Source of the DNA: Planctomycetaceae bacterium
GTDB taxonomy: Bacteria; Planctomycetota; Phycisphaerae; Phycisphaerales; UBA1924
Assembly (NCBI GenBank): GCA_027487735.1
Contig: JAIYDA010000009.1
Coordinates: 1 to 64,000, forward strand
Direction: 5' to 3'
DNA length: 64,000 nt
Each line of letters starts with the position of its first letter. Positions within the stretch are counted from its first letter, which is position 1. Below, piece after piece: positions 27,700 through 37,452 of the stretch. The position numbers and the translations under genes were made by a program. The notes beneath the pieces are model-generated. The model was not told the origin of the DNA. It saw only the letters and a list, made by a program, of their open reading frames with translations, and searched no databases.

Positions 27700-28824
27700 A
27701 TGTCCACCTCTGCCCCGCTGCCGTCGCTTGCTACCAGCACGCTCTGTGAAGACCTCGCCCCGGGCGTGCTGATGAAGCTCGCTGCGCTGTCGCATGAAGA
27801 GTCGGAGCTGCAAGCGAAGCTCGAAGACCCCGCGGTGCTCAGCGACCACAAGCTGGTGCGCACGCTCACGACGCGCCGCGCAGGGCTGAGCACCGTCGCG
27901 TTAGCCTATCGCACGCTGGTGCGAGCGGAGCAGGAAGCCGCTGCGCTGCGCGAGGCGCTCAAGGGCCCCGACCGCGACTTTGCCGAGCTTGCCAAGGAGG
28001 AGTTGCCCGCGCTCACGCAGCGCACACAGCAACTGGTGCAGCAGGCGCTCGTGCAACTGGTGCGCGCCGATGACGAGCAGGTGGGCAGCGTGATGCTCGA
28101 GGTGCGTGCGGGCACGGGGGGCGAGGAGGCGGGGCTGTGGGCGAGGGATTTGCTCGAGATGTATCAGCGATACGCCTCGCGCAAGGGCTGGGCCTTTGAG
28201 CCGCTGGAGGTGAGCACCGATGGTGGCAGCCTGCGGCAAGCGACCGTGAACGTGCGGGGCGAGGGCGTGTGGAGCGAGCTGGGCTTTGAAGCGGGCGTGC
28301 ACAGCGTGAAGCGCGTGCCCGCGACCGAGGCGCAGGGTCGCATCCACACCAGCACCGCGAGCGTGGCGGTGTTGCCCGAGCCCGAGAGCGTGGACATCGC
28401 CATCGACTGGGCCAAGGACTGCGAAGAGCAGGCGACGCGCGCCCAGGGCCCGGGCGGGCAGAACGTAAACAAGGTCGAAACGGCGTGGCAGATTCTGCAC
28501 AAGGCCACCGGCATCATCATCAAGATGACAGAGGCCAAGAGCCAGCAGCAGAATCGCGATCGCGCGAGGCGATTGCTCGTGGCACGCCTGTACGAGATCG
28601 AGCGCCAGAAGAAAGAAGCCGCCCGCAGCGCCGCACGCAAGGACCAGATCGGCACGGCGGGTCGCAGCGAGAAGATTCGCACGTATCGCTGGAAGGAGGG
28701 CATCGCCGCCGACGAGCGCCTGCCCGGCGAGTATCCGCTGCGCGACTTGCTCGCGGGCGACTTTGCCAAGCTGTTTGGCGATCTGCTCGCGCTCGACACG
28801 CGGGAGCGACTCTCGCGTTTGTAA
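27700..28824 (+). CDS. prfA: peptide chain release factor 1
   Basis: Terminates translation at UAA and UAG. The protein is 374 aa. The stop-codon reading tripeptide PAT (RVPATEAQGRIHTST, about residue 207) marks RF1 rather than RF2. The peptidyl-transferase GGQ motif is at about 252-254 (GPGGQNVNK). The N-terminal ~90 residues are helical, as expected. prmC, which methylates the GGQ glutamine and often follows prfA, is not adjacent. The ABC-F gene starts 75 nt downstream. Confidence 0.95.
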   Translation: MSTSAPLPSLATSTLCEDLAPGVLMKLAALSHEESELQAKLEDPAVLSDHKLVRTLTTRRAGLSTVALAYRTLVRAEQEAAALREALKGPDRDFAELAKEELPALTQRTQQLVQQALVQLVRADDEQVGSVMLEVRAGTGGEEAGLWARDLLEMYQRYASRKGWAFEPLEVSTDGGSLRQATVNVRGEGVWSELGFEAGVHSVKRVPATEAQGRIHTSTASVAVLPEPESVDIAIDWAKDCEEQATRAQGPGGQNVNKVETAWQILHKATGIIIKMTEAKSQQQNRDRARRLLVARLYEIERQKKEAARSAARKDQIGTAGRSEKIRTYRWKEGIAADERLPGEYPLRDLLAGDFAKLFGDLLALDTRERLSRL

Positions 28825-28899
28825 GCCATCAACCCAAGACCACCCGCTCGTCACTCCCCCACCGCTCGCCCCGTCCACTCGCCCTGCCCGGTCGCTCCC

Positions 28900-30867
28900 A
28901 TGCTGCTCTCTGCCCTCAACATCACCAAGACGTTTGGCACCAAGGACCTGTTCACGGGCATCTCGCTCTCGCTGGCGGAGGATGAGCGGCTCGCGCTCAT
29001 TGGCCCCAACGGCAGCGGCAAGAGCACGCTGCTGAAGATTCTCGCGAAGCAGCAGACGTGCGACGCGGGGAGCGTGAACTCGCGCAAGGGCGTGCGCGTG
29101 GCGTATGTCTCGCAGCAGGACACCTTCGCGGAAGGGGCGACCGTGCTCTCCGCGGTGCTCGACGGGCTGCTGAAGGCGATGAAGGCGGGCGAGGCTGCGC
29201 ACCTGCACGACGAGCACGAGGCAGAGCTCGCGGCGGAGCTGGCGCTCGCACGCCACGACCTGGAGCGGTTTGACCATCCGGTGCGCACCCTGTCGGGCGG
29301 GCAGCGGAAGCGCCTCGCGATCATCCGCGAGATCGCGAAGGAGCCCGATGCGCTGCTGCTGGACGAACCCACGAACCACCTCGACCTCGAGGGCGTGGAA
29401 TGGCTGGAAGAGACGCTTCGCGCGGGGCCCTTTGCGAGCGCGATCGTGACGCACGACCGCGAGTTTCTTGAGACCGTCGCGACCCGCATCGCCGAGCTGA
29501 GCCAGCAGTATCCGCAGGGGCTCTTCGAGGTTGATGGCAACTACAGCGAGTTTTTGCGGCGCAAGCAGGAGTTTCTCGATGGGCAGGCTCGGCAGGAGCA
29601 GGCCCTCGCCAACCAGGTGCGCGAGGACCTTCGCTGGCTGGGGCGGCGTGCGAAGGCGCGCCGGACCAAGAGCAAGAGCCGCATCGACGCGAGCCACGAT
29701 CGCATCGCCGAGCTTGAGGTGCTGCGAGCACGCAACGCCGCGCCGAACGTGACAAGCATGGACTGGGCCGCGACCGGACGCATGACGCGCAAGCTGCTCG
29801 TGGCGCGCGCGATCTCGAAGAAGCTGGGCGAGCGTCAGCTCTTTACCGATCTCGACCTCGTGCTCAGCCCGGGGCAGAGGCTGGGGCTCATGGGGCCCAA
29901 CGGCAGCGGCAAGAGCACGCTCATCAAGGTGCTGATCGGTGAGCTGGAGGCGGACGAACCGACGCCAGCAGCCATCGCAGCCGCCGCGAGGGCGACGGAT
30001 GTGCCGCACGGCACGCCCCCTCCGGGCACCATCAAGCGAGCCGAGCAGCTCCGCATCGTGCTGTTTAGCCAGCATCGCAGCGAGATTCCCCCCGGCATCA
30101 CGCTGGCGGAGGCGCTGAGCCCGCACAGCGATGGCGTGGTGTATCGCGACAAGATGCTGCACATCAACACTTGGGCCCGCAAGTTCTTGTTCAACACGCA
30201 GCAGCTCAAGCAGCCCGTGCGTGCCCTGAGCGGCGGCGAGCAAGCGCGCATCCACATCGCGCGGCTCATGCTCGAGCCCGCGGACGTGCTGATTCTCGAT
30301 GAACCGACCAACGACCTGGACATCCCTTCGCTCGAGGTGCTGGAGGAGAGCCTGGAAGAGTTCCCCGGAAGCGTCGTGCTCGTGACGCACGACCGTGCGA
30401 TGCTGGCGCGGCTGTGCACGCACTTCCTCGCGCTCGATGGCAAGGGCGGCGCAACGCACCACGCCGACTATGAGCAGTGGGAACGCGCGCACGAGCACGC
30501 CGCGCGCGAGGCACGAGCTGCGGAGCGCGAGGCGAGGGGCAAGCAGAGCAGCGCGCCCGCCCCGGCAAGCACGCAGCCCACAGCCCCGGTTGCGAGCGCG
30601 AGCGCCCCACCCGCTCCACCAGCCTCCGCGCCCAAGAAGGTCAAGCTGTCGTATAAGGAGCAGCGCGAGCTCGACCAGGTCGAGCCCGCGATTCTGGAAG
30701 GTGAGGAGCAGGTGGCGCAGCTGGCCGCACAGCTGGACGCACCGGACGTCGCCCGCGACCCGCGCAAAGTGCACGAAGCTTCCGTTCGCCTGAGCGAAGC
30801 TCAGGCTCGCGTCGCGAAGCTCTATGAGCGATGGACCGAGCTGGAAGCAAAGCAACGCGGCGAGTGA
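28900..30867 (+). CDS. ABC-F family ATPase (Uup/EttA-like) with C-terminal coiled coil
   Basis: A soluble dual-ATPase protein of the ABC-F group, which act on the ribosome and not on membranes. Both nucleotide domains are complete: GPNGSGKST near residues 35-43 and again near 328-336, signatures LSGGQRKR and LSGGEQAR, and Walker B LLLDEPTNHLD and LILDEPTNDLD. The linker between them is basic (RRAKARRTKSKSR). About 50 residues rich in Ala/Pro lead to a C-terminal coiled coil (EQRELDQVEPAILEGEEQV), a Uup-like trait. EttA, Uup or resistance-type function cannot be told apart from sequence alone. Confidence 0.92.
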   Translation: MLLSALNITKTFGTKDLFTGISLSLAEDERLALIGPNGSGKSTLLKILAKQQTCDAGSVNSRKGVRVAYVSQQDTFAEGATVLSAVLDGLLKAMKAGEAAHLHDEHEAELAAELALARHDLERFDHPVRTLSGGQRKRLAIIREIAKEPDALLLDEPTNHLDLEGVEWLEETLRAGPFASAIVTHDREFLETVATRIAELSQQYPQGLFEVDGNYSEFLRRKQEFLDGQARQEQALANQVREDLRWLGRRAKARRTKSKSRIDASHDRIAELEVLRARNAAPNVTSMDWAATGRMTRKLLVARAISKKLGERQLFTDLDLVLSPGQRLGLMGPNGSGKSTLIKVLIGELEADEPTPAAIAAAARATDVPHGTPPPGTIKRAEQLRIVLFSQHRSEIPPGITLAEALSPHSDGVVYRDKMLHINTWARKFLFNTQQLKQPVRALSGGEQARIHIARLMLEPADVLILDEPTNDLDIPSLEVLEESLEEFPGSVVLVTHDRAMLARLCTHFLALDGKGGATHHADYEQWERAHEHAAREARAAEREARGKQSSAPAPASTQPTAPVASASAPPAPPASAPKKVKLSYKEQRELDQVEPAILEGEEQVAQLAAQLDAPDVARDPRKVHEASVRLSEAQARVAKLYERWTELEAKQRGE

Positions 30868-30977
30868 GCGCGAGGCGGCGTGTACTGCCCCAAGCGAACA
30901 CGTGCCGCCAGGCATGATCCTGGTACTCGCCGCCGCTTCGGCGGTGATGGCCGTCACGAGTGCTCACAGTCGCCGGC

Positions 30978-32282
30978 CTAGCGGATTTTCACGCTCGCAA
31001 GCCCGACCACGACGAGGATGATGGTGACTATCCACATCCGCGCGACCACGCGTTGCTCGGGCCAGCCCAGTTGCTGCAGGTGGTGGTGATAGGGCGCGAT
31101 CTTGAAGAAGCGCTTGCCACCCGTCGACTTGAAGTAGCCCACTTGAATAACGACGCTCAGAATCTCCGCGATGAACACGCCGCACATCAGCAGGATCACG
31201 ATCTCTTGACGGATCGCCACCGCGATATAGCCGACGAGCCCGCCCAGCGCGAGCGCACCCGTATCGCCCATGAACACCTTCGCGGGCCAGCAGTTCCACC
31301 ACAAGAAGCCCAGGCACGCCCCTGCGGTTGCGCCCGCGAGCACCGCAAGCTCGCCCGTGCCCGGCAAGTGCGGCACGAGCAGATACTCCGCAGCTTCTCG
31401 ATCGCCCGCGATGAGGCACAGCACAAATACGCCCATCATGACCGCGGCACTAATGCCGCCTGCGAGCCCATCCATGCCATCGGTGATGTTCACGGCGTTC
31501 GAGAGGCCCGCGACCATGAGCATCGCAACGCCAATGAAGATGATGGGAGGCAGGAAGAGAACCGCAGGATTCACGACCATCTGCACGTCGCTCTTGGGAC
31601 GCACGCCAAGGGCGGATGGCGCCTCGATAGGCACTTCACTCGGCGCTGGCGACTGCGACGCGCCGACCCCGCCGACCTCGCTTGGCACCACCGGGCGCAA
31701 TCGCTCGGAACTGATGTACGTCTTCTGCCCGGGCAAGTTGAGCACGAGCCCCATGCGGAGCTGGTCTTGGGGCGTGTCGGGCGAGGGCGGCCTGAGGAAG
31801 AGAAAGATCCCCACCAGCAGCCCAAGGCCCAACTGAAACACCATCTTTTCCCACGCAAACAGTCCTTGTCGGCCGCCGCCACGGCGCTTTGCCGTCAGTT
31901 TCAGCCAGTCGTCAAACCCGCCCAGCAGGGCGAGCCAGAGCACCACGATGAGCCCAAGCTGCACGTAGCGCTCGCCCACGTTCGCGAGCAGAATCGTCGA
32001 GCCCGCGATCGCACCGACGATGAGCATGCCGCCCATGGTGGGCGTGTTTGCCTTCTGGTTGGCGGTCGCTTGCAGGGCGGTTGCGTCGGTCGCGCCGGTG
32101 TCGCCGATTTTTTGCCTCACCAGCCAGGCGATGGTCGGCTTGCCAAATGCGAGAACGATGAAGAATGCCACGCCCGCCGCCGCGAGGGCGCGAAACTGCA
32201 ACTGGTCGAGCACCGCAAACCAGCGGTAAAGGTCGTGGTCGATGAGCCACGATCGGAGAGCTTCAAGCAGCAGGTAGAGCAT
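30978..32282 (-). CDS. mraY: phospho-N-acetylmuramoyl-pentapeptide-transferase
   Basis: The polytopic inner-membrane enzyme that makes lipid I from UDP-MurNAc-pentapeptide and undecaprenyl phosphate. From the ATG at 32282 it is 434 aa, against the usual ~360. Active-site motifs are present: GGFDDWLKL, NITDGMDGLAGG, FMGDTGAL and YHHHLQQLGWPE. The extra length is a ~60-residue hydrophilic segment (from NLPGQKTYISS to KSDVQMVVNP) between helices, which varies in the family. The track start at 32447 adds a non-membrane extension into the divergent spacer and is rejected. The neighbouring mur genes of a dcw cluster are absent. Confidence 0.94.
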   Translation of the reverse strand: MLYLLLEALRSWLIDHDLYRWFAVLDQLQFRALAAAGVAFFIVLAFGKPTIAWLVRQKIGDTGATDATALQATANQKANTPTMGGMLIVGAIAGSTILLANVGERYVQLGLIVVLWLALLGGFDDWLKLTAKRRGGGRQGLFAWEKMVFQLGLGLLVGIFLFLRPPSPDTPQDQLRMGLVLNLPGQKTYISSERLRPVVPSEVGGVGASQSPAPSEVPIEAPSALGVRPKSDVQMVVNPAVLFLPPIIFIGVAMLMVAGLSNAVNITDGMDGLAGGISAAVMMGVFVLCLIAGDREAAEYLLVPHLPGTGELAVLAGATAGACLGFLWWNCWPAKVFMGDTGALALGGLVGYIAVAIRQEIVILLMCGVFIAEILSVVIQVGYFKSTGGKRFFKIAPYHHHLQQLGWPEQRVVARMWIVTIILVVVGLASVKIR

Positions 32283-32466
32283 GGAGCCGCAGCGCGAGAG
32301 AGAGGCGCCCGGCTCGCCAACGGGCGAGGACGATGCACCACGAAAGCACGCCGGTGACATCGGCCAAACGTGCGCCCGAGCGAGAAGATTTGCGGGCGGG
32401 TTCATCCTGCCCGCCAGAGCCACTGCTCGCGAGTACCACCACATCACGAGCTATCCTCGCCCGTTC

Positions 32467-34422
32467 ATGACACACGGATTCTCAGCCGTTTCAGCTCTGG
32501 CCCACGCGGCAAGCGTCGCACTGGGCGGAGCCGCGCCCGCCCCGAGTGGGTCGTCGCAGCACCTGGGCGTAGTGCTGCTGGCGATCTTTGTGACCGCCGC
32601 CCTCGTGGGCGTCGCGTTTCGCAAGCTGCGCATCGAGGCAATTCCGGGATATCTGCTCGCGGGCGCGATCATCGGGCCGCACGCGCTGGGGCTGGTGCAG
32701 AGCGAGACGAGCGTCGACCAGATTTCTGAGCTTGCTCTCGTGCTGCTGATGTTCGGCATCGGGCTGCACATGGACTTGTCGGCGATGCAGCGTGGGCTCG
32801 TGCGCATCGTCTCGCTGGGTGTGCTCTCCACCCTCGCGGTCGTTGGCGTCTGCTGGGGGCTGTTCATCACGATGGGCAGCCCGCGCCCAAACGCCCTCAT
32901 CCTCGCGTTTGGTGCAGGCATCTCCTCCACCGCGGTGCTCATGCGCGTGCTCGCAGCGCGGCGAGAGATCGCAACGCCCCACGGGCGAGTCACCGTGGGC
33001 ACGTCCATCGTGCAAGACCTTGTGTCGGTCGTCATGCTCGCGGTCATTCCCGTCATCGTGACGTTTGGCGGTGGCGCTGGCGCGGTGGGTGCGGACGCCG
33101 CCACCACGGGCCTGCCGGGCTGGACGGGCAGCTTGCTGCGGGGGTTGCTTGCCTCCAGCGGCGTCTTCCTCATGCTCGTGCTCGGTCGCAAGCTGCTGCC
33201 CCTGGTGCTCGATCGCATCGCGCGGCTGCAGAGCAGCGAGCTCATGCTCGTCTCTGCGGCGGCGATTGCTTTGCTGAGCGCAGGGTGGAGCACATACATC
33301 GGCTTTGGCCCCGCGATGGGGGCCTTTCTTGCGGGTTTTTTGCTCGCTTCGACGCCTTATCGCTATCAGCTCAGCGGGATGTTCGCGCCGATGCGAGACC
33401 TGCTCATGGCGGTGTTCTTTGTCAGCGTCGGGCTGCGGGTTGCGCCGCTGGAAGTGTGGAACAACCTGGGCGGCATCGCCATCGCCCTCGTGGGCGTGCT
33501 GCTCGTCAAGACCATCGTCATCGCGCTCTCGGCGTATCTCGCGGGCATGACGGCGCAGGCAAGCCTCATGACCGGGGCATACCTCGCGAACGCGGGCGAG
33601 TTCAGCCTCGTGCTCATCGCGGCGGGCGCAGGGCTGCTGACGCCAGCCGAGACGGGCGCGGCGATTGCCGTGGTCATTCTGTCGCTGGTTGCCACGCCCT
33701 TCCTGGTGCCCGTGTCGCACAAGCTGGCCGACCGGCTCGTGGGCTTTCCGCTCTCGCCCTGGTTGCGGGGCAGGGTGGCGCGCAATGTGCCCAAGGTGCC
33801 GAAGGCGAGCGTGCCAGCCGAGCCAGATGCAACGCGCGTCAGCCCGATCGATGTCGACGCCCCGGCGGTGCTACCGCTGGGCGAAGAGCCAACCGCCGCT
33901 CCGTCCAAGGCAAGCGAGGACCTGCCCATCGTGGGCGAGGTGGGCGAGGCAACGCCCCTCATCCGCCCGCGCAGCGTCATCATCGCGGGCTATGGCCCCA
34001 TCGGTCGCGCAATCGCCGATCGCTTTGCGATCCAGGGCGTGCAGACGACCATCATCGAGATGAACGCCTCGACCGTGGAGCGGCAGCACAAGCTGGGGCG
34101 ACGCGTGGTGTATGGCGATGTGACCAACCGCGATGTGCTCGAGCATGCGGGCCTCTCGCAGGCCGACGCGTTCATCCTCACCATCCCCGATGAAGAAGCC
34201 ACACTCAAGGCGGTGCAGATCGTGCGCGACATCCGCCCCGATCTCTTCCTCGCGGCCCGGGCCCGCGTGCTGAGCAGCAAGTTTGTGATGATGTCCATCG
34301 GCGCGGACGTGGTGACCGTGGAAGAGGTTGCCACCGCCGTCGCGATGGAGCGCGAAGTGCTGGATTCGCTCTCACGCTGGCTGGCAGCGAAGGCGCGGGG
34401 CGTGCAACACCCCACGGTGTAA
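32467..34422 (+). CDS. Kef/CPA2-type monovalent cation:proton antiporter with RCK (TrkA-N) domain
   Basis: A 651-aa membrane protein. About twelve helices form a Na+/H+-exchanger-like domain (EAIPGYLLAGAIIGPHALGL, FGIGLHMDLSAM, FGAGISSTAVLM). Near residue 503 a cytoplasmic Rossmann RCK domain begins (SVIIAGYGPIGRAIADRF) with the acidic turn IIEMN, which would bind NAD(H) or a related ligand. Between them is a ~60-aa acidic/Pro-rich linker. This is the architecture of KefB/KefC and YbaL, potassium efflux systems gated by ligands. The ATG at 32467 was chosen because residues upstream look non-coding. It is divergent from mraY. Confidence 0.9.
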   Translation: MTHGFSAVSALAHAASVALGGAAPAPSGSSQHLGVVLLAIFVTAALVGVAFRKLRIEAIPGYLLAGAIIGPHALGLVQSETSVDQISELALVLLMFGIGLHMDLSAMQRGLVRIVSLGVLSTLAVVGVCWGLFITMGSPRPNALILAFGAGISSTAVLMRVLAARREIATPHGRVTVGTSIVQDLVSVVMLAVIPVIVTFGGGAGAVGADAATTGLPGWTGSLLRGLLASSGVFLMLVLGRKLLPLVLDRIARLQSSELMLVSAAAIALLSAGWSTYIGFGPAMGAFLAGFLLASTPYRYQLSGMFAPMRDLLMAVFFVSVGLRVAPLEVWNNLGGIAIALVGVLLVKTIVIALSAYLAGMTAQASLMTGAYLANAGEFSLVLIAAGAGLLTPAETGAAIAVVILSLVATPFLVPVSHKLADRLVGFPLSPWLRGRVARNVPKVPKASVPAEPDATRVSPIDVDAPAVLPLGEEPTAAPSKASEDLPIVGEVGEATPLIRPRSVIIAGYGPIGRAIADRFAIQGVQTTIIEMNASTVERQHKLGRRVVYGDVTNRDVLEHAGLSQADAFILTIPDEEATLKAVQIVRDIRPDLFLAARARVLSSKFVMMSIGADVVTVEEVATAVAMEREVLDSLSRWLAAKARGVQHPTV

Positions 34423-34441
34423 AGCCCTGCCTGGCATGCAA

Positions 34442-34470
34442 ACGGGCCCGCATCGCTGCGGGCCCGTGGG
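34442..34470. terminator. bidirectional terminator between convergent antiporter and subtilase genes
   Basis: A perfect 11-bp stem, ACGGGCCCGCA / TGCGGGCCCGT, closes a TCGC loop. It lies 20 nt after the antiporter stop and ~45 nt beyond the subtilase stop. T tracts are short on both strands (GTTT, TTTG), so it may rely on stem strength. Confidence 0.85.
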
Positions 34471-34484
34471 GTGTTTGTCGTGAT

Positions 34485-34502
34485 GTCCGTGCGGTCCGTG
34501 CC
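34485..34502 (+). repeat. 9-bp direct repeat GTCCGTGCG/GTCCGTGCC
   Basis: Two adjacent 9-bp units differing only in the last base lie between the terminator and the subtilase stop codon. Confidence 0.7.
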
Positions 34503-34511
34503 TCGCCACGC

Positions 34512-36476
34512 TCAGCGCATCGCCTTCACCTTCTCCATCGTGCGCTTCTGGTGGATGATGTATCGACCCTCGTAGCCCTCCATGGGCACTGCGCCGTTCT
34601 TCACGATGTCAATCACCTGCGCGGGCGTGAGGCTCGGGCGCACGGCGAGCATCTTGCCCACCAGGTTCGCAAGCTGCGGGGCCGCCATGCTCGTGCCGCT
34701 GAAGCGCAGGCGCGTGCCGCCCGGCACAAAGCTCTCCACCTCAAACCCGTTGGCATACAGGCTGACGTTCTTGCCGAAGGTGGTAAAGCCCGTGGGCTTG
34801 CCCGTCTCGTCGATCGCGCCGATCGTGAGCATGTTGGGCACGTTCAGCCCGCTGGGGATGAACTGCGCAAACGCGTTGTCGTTGTCGCTGTTGCCCGCAG
34901 CAGCCACGAACAGAATCTCCGGGGCCGAGCGCATCGCCTTCTCTAGCCCATCCGCGCCGATCTTGAAGAACCGCGCCGCCATCTCCTGGCGTTCCTCGGG
35001 CGTCTTGCCCACACCCTTGCGCTCAAGCTCGCTCTCGATGCTCTTCACGTCGCCGCCCCAGCTCATGTTCACCACACGCACGCCCTGAGCACGGAAGTAG
35101 TCGACCGTCTCTTGATACATCTGCGCGGTGCGCTTCGCAAGCTCCTCGGTCGGCGCAAACTGTGGGATGTTCTTCCAGTCAAACGTCAGGCGAGCCGCCA
35201 GCAGCCGCGCGAAGGGGTTGCCATCGGCCGCGATGCCCGCAACGTGCGTCCCGTGCGAGATGTTGCCCATCAGCCCCAGGTCCTCGGTGAACTCCCCCAC
35301 CTTGTCCGCGGGCAGGCCCGAGATGTGCTTGCGGAGCTTCGCGGCATCCTCGCTGTCGATCGCGCTCGACAGGTCGCTCCACCCCTTCATCAGCTTCAGC
35401 CCCTCGGCGTAGGACATCACCAGCGCGTCGCTGGAGTGCAGGATCGAGGGCGTCTTCTCGTTCTGCAAGTCAAAGGCGATGCCGTGCACGTCGTCGACAA
35501 AGCCGTTCGCGTCGTCGTCCTTGCCGTTCGGCGTTTCCTTCGGGTTGGTCCACACCTGGTCCTGACTGAAGACGCTGGTGTCCACGCCGCTATCCCACAC
35601 GCCAATGACCACAGGCGTGCCCTTCTCACCATCGGCGAAGGTGTAGACCGAGGGCGTCCAGACGTCGATGCGCTGCACGTTCGCCTCACGCTCGGTGATG
35701 ATGCGCGTGTAGACGCGCTCGATCAGGGGCTGCAAAGGCAGCAGCTTCTCCATCGCCATGCGAGCGTTCACCAGCCCGTTTGCGAGGTCGCTCGTGAGCG
35801 TGTTGCCATTCTCGGCAACCACGGGGTCGAGCTGGCTCTTGATGCCACCCAGCAGCAGGTCGCGCGTGAGGAACTGCGCGCGGCCGCGGGCCGCCTTCAC
35901 GTCCTCAGCTACCTTCTCCCAAGGCAAGCCGCCCACGCGTTGCTGCAGGCTCTGCTCGAAGCTCGCATCAAAGCTCGCCTCGCCCGCCTTGCCCGCGGGC
36001 ATCGCCTTCTTCGCATCCAAGTATGCCAGGATGACATTGCCCGACATCAGCCGCGCGCTCTCTTTGGTCTCGAGCCCGCGCATGCGCTCGATGAGCGCGG
36101 GCACGTCGTCGTAGCGATTCTCGAGCATCGCGATCTGCATCTCAAGGCCCGCATACGCCCGCAGCGTCGTCGCGTCTTTGATGTCGTACTGCGCAAGGTC
36201 GCTCACCAGGTTCGCCTTCACGCTCTCGAGAAACTCGCGGAATGGGCCGTCGCTCTGCACAAACTCGCTCGCGCTGCCCTGGATGGTGTACACATGCACG
36301 GGCAGGTCCGCAGCCGTCGCAACGGGCTTCTTCGCGCTCGCGGGGGGAGCGCCCGCCTGCTGCGCCGTCGCGGTTGTCGCGCCGAGCGCAAGCCCCGCGC
36401 ACACCACCAGCGAGGCTGCGCCGCGCGAAACCAGTTGCATCACGTTCATCGGGCCCATCCGCTTGCTGCGAACCAT
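34512..36476 (-). CDS. secreted subtilisin-like (S8) serine protease
   Basis: A 654-aa exported protease. The ATG at 36476 has a clean GGAGG seven nt upstream and starts a signal peptide ending around ATAQQ (about 38). About 240 residues of prodomain-like sequence without a known motif come next. The catalytic domain has Asp295 (GVWDSGVD), His408 (NISHGTHVAG) and Ser596 (SGTSMAAP), with a long acidic insert (GKDDDANGFVDD) that may bind calcium. AAAGNSDND carries the oxyanion Asn. The track extension of 130 residues upstream is rejected because it is Arg-rich antisense sequence. Substrates are unknown. Confidence 0.92.
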   Translation of the reverse strand: MVRSKRMGPMNVMQLVSRGAASLVVCAGLALGATTATAQQAGAPPASAKKPVATAADLPVHVYTIQGSASEFVQSDGPFREFLESVKANLVSDLAQYDIKDATTLRAYAGLEMQIAMLENRYDDVPALIERMRGLETKESARLMSGNVILAYLDAKKAMPAGKAGEASFDASFEQSLQQRVGGLPWEKVAEDVKAARGRAQFLTRDLLLGGIKSQLDPVVAENGNTLTSDLANGLVNARMAMEKLLPLQPLIERVYTRIITEREANVQRIDVWTPSVYTFADGEKGTPVVIGVWDSGVDTSVFSQDQVWTNPKETPNGKDDDANGFVDDVHGIAFDLQNEKTPSILHSSDALVMSYAEGLKLMKGWSDLSSAIDSEDAAKLRKHISGLPADKVGEFTEDLGLMGNISHGTHVAGIAADGNPFARLLAARLTFDWKNIPQFAPTEELAKRTAQMYQETVDYFRAQGVRVVNMSWGGDVKSIESELERKGVGKTPEERQEMAARFFKIGADGLEKAMRSAPEILFVAAAGNSDNDNAFAQFIPSGLNVPNMLTIGAIDETGKPTGFTTFGKNVSLYANGFEVESFVPGGTRLRFSGTSMAAPQLANLVGKMLAVRPSLTPAQVIDIVKNGAVPMEGYEGRYIIHQKRTMEKVKAMR

Positions 36477-36729
36477 CGAGAATCCTCCGTGCCCGCACGC
36501 CCAAAGGGGCACCGGGCGAATCACCTGCACCATCTCGCCCGCGGACACAATCGCGAGCGCACGCTTGCGGGGCAAGGCGTGCTTGCCCCACGAAAACCTG
36601 GGCATGATAAGGCCGCTGACGAGAATCTCGCACCGCCCGCGGCCCACGCCGAAGGCCAAACAAACGCCCGTCGCAGGCCCGACCAAGCCGAGCCCACGCA
36701 TGGTCGTACGCACTTGCTGGCATGCCGTA

Positions 36730-37428
36730 TCAGCCGCCAGTCGCCGGCGTCGCTGCCGGAGCCGGAGCCGGAGCCGGGCTGGAAGGTGCAGCCGTGCTTG
36801 GGGCAGGCGCCGCCCGCGGCTTGGGCGGCGGCGGAGGCGTCGTCGAGAACGTCTCACTCCCGCCAAGCACGTAGTCCATGCTGTAGTCCTTCTCGCGCGA
36901 GCCCTCGGGGAAGTCGATCTCCTGCCGCAGGCTCGTGGGGCCGCTGCGGCGATACGTCACGCGCATCCCCTCGCTCTTGCCCGTGCCGCCAAAGGTCGCA
37001 AAGGTGCCATCGCTCTCGATGAGTTTGAACAGGTCGAGGTCTTTCCGCTCCTCGGGCACGACAAGGCCCGCATGCAGGTGCCGCAGGCGCAGCTCCACGC
37101 CGCTCTCTTCCGCCGTCACAAGGCTCAGCTCAAACAGCGCGGGCTTGCCATCGCGCCGCACCTGGCGAAACACGCCGATCATCGAGTTGCCATACGCGGG
37201 CGACCACGTCTCCTCGTTCGTCGTGCCGTTCGGGTTGCCGCGAACCCAGCGCCCCTCAAGGAACGCCAGCGGCTTGAGAGCCTCGCTAGGGTTTGCGCCA
37301 AAGGGCAGCTCGACTGCCGCGGCCTTGGGCTGGGCTGCGCCCGCGCCGGGAGTGGTGCTGCACGCGCCAAGCACAACCACCGCACCCATCAAGCACGCCC
37401 CGAGCACGATTCGTCCTGCGTTGTTCAT
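36730..37428 (-). CDS. putative lipoprotein with DUF6265-like domain
   Basis: A 232-aa exported lipoprotein. From the ATG at 37428 the signal peptide ends in a lipobox, VLGAC, so the mature protein would begin at a lipidated Cys (about residue 23). The domain that follows has LAFLEGRWVRG and ETWSPAYGNSMIGVFRQ, the pattern of the DUF6265 family, whose function is unknown. The C-terminus is a Pro/Ala-rich tail (PPPPPKPRAAPAP) encoded partly by GCCGGA hexamers. It lies downstream of the fibro-slime gene on the same strand, with a strong terminator between the two, and is separated from the subtilase gene by 253 nt. Confidence 0.75.
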   Translation of the reverse strand: MNNAGRIVLGACLMGAVVVLGACSTTPGAGAAQPKAAAVELPFGANPSEALKPLAFLEGRWVRGNPNGTTNEETWSPAYGNSMIGVFRQVRRDGKPALFELSLVTAEESGVELRLRHLHAGLVVPEERKDLDLFKLIESDGTFATFGGTGKSEGMRVTYRRSGPTSLRQEIDFPEGSREKDYSMDYVLGGSETFSTTPPPPPKPRAAPAPSTAAPSSPAPAPAPAATPATGG

Positions 37429-37452
37429 CCCACATCGTAGCGGGCAACGCAC

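Noticed and set aside
27901-30957. 1018-codon ORF opposite prfA and the ABC-F gene
   Set aside because: Covers two conserved genes and their spacer; composition as expected for antisense of Glu/Lys/Ala-rich coding.
36571-36591. Hairpin GGGGCAAG/CTTGCCCC between the lipoprotein and subtilase genes as a terminator
   Set aside because: The stem is only 8 bp with a 5-nt loop and has no T tract on the relevant strand; too weak to call.
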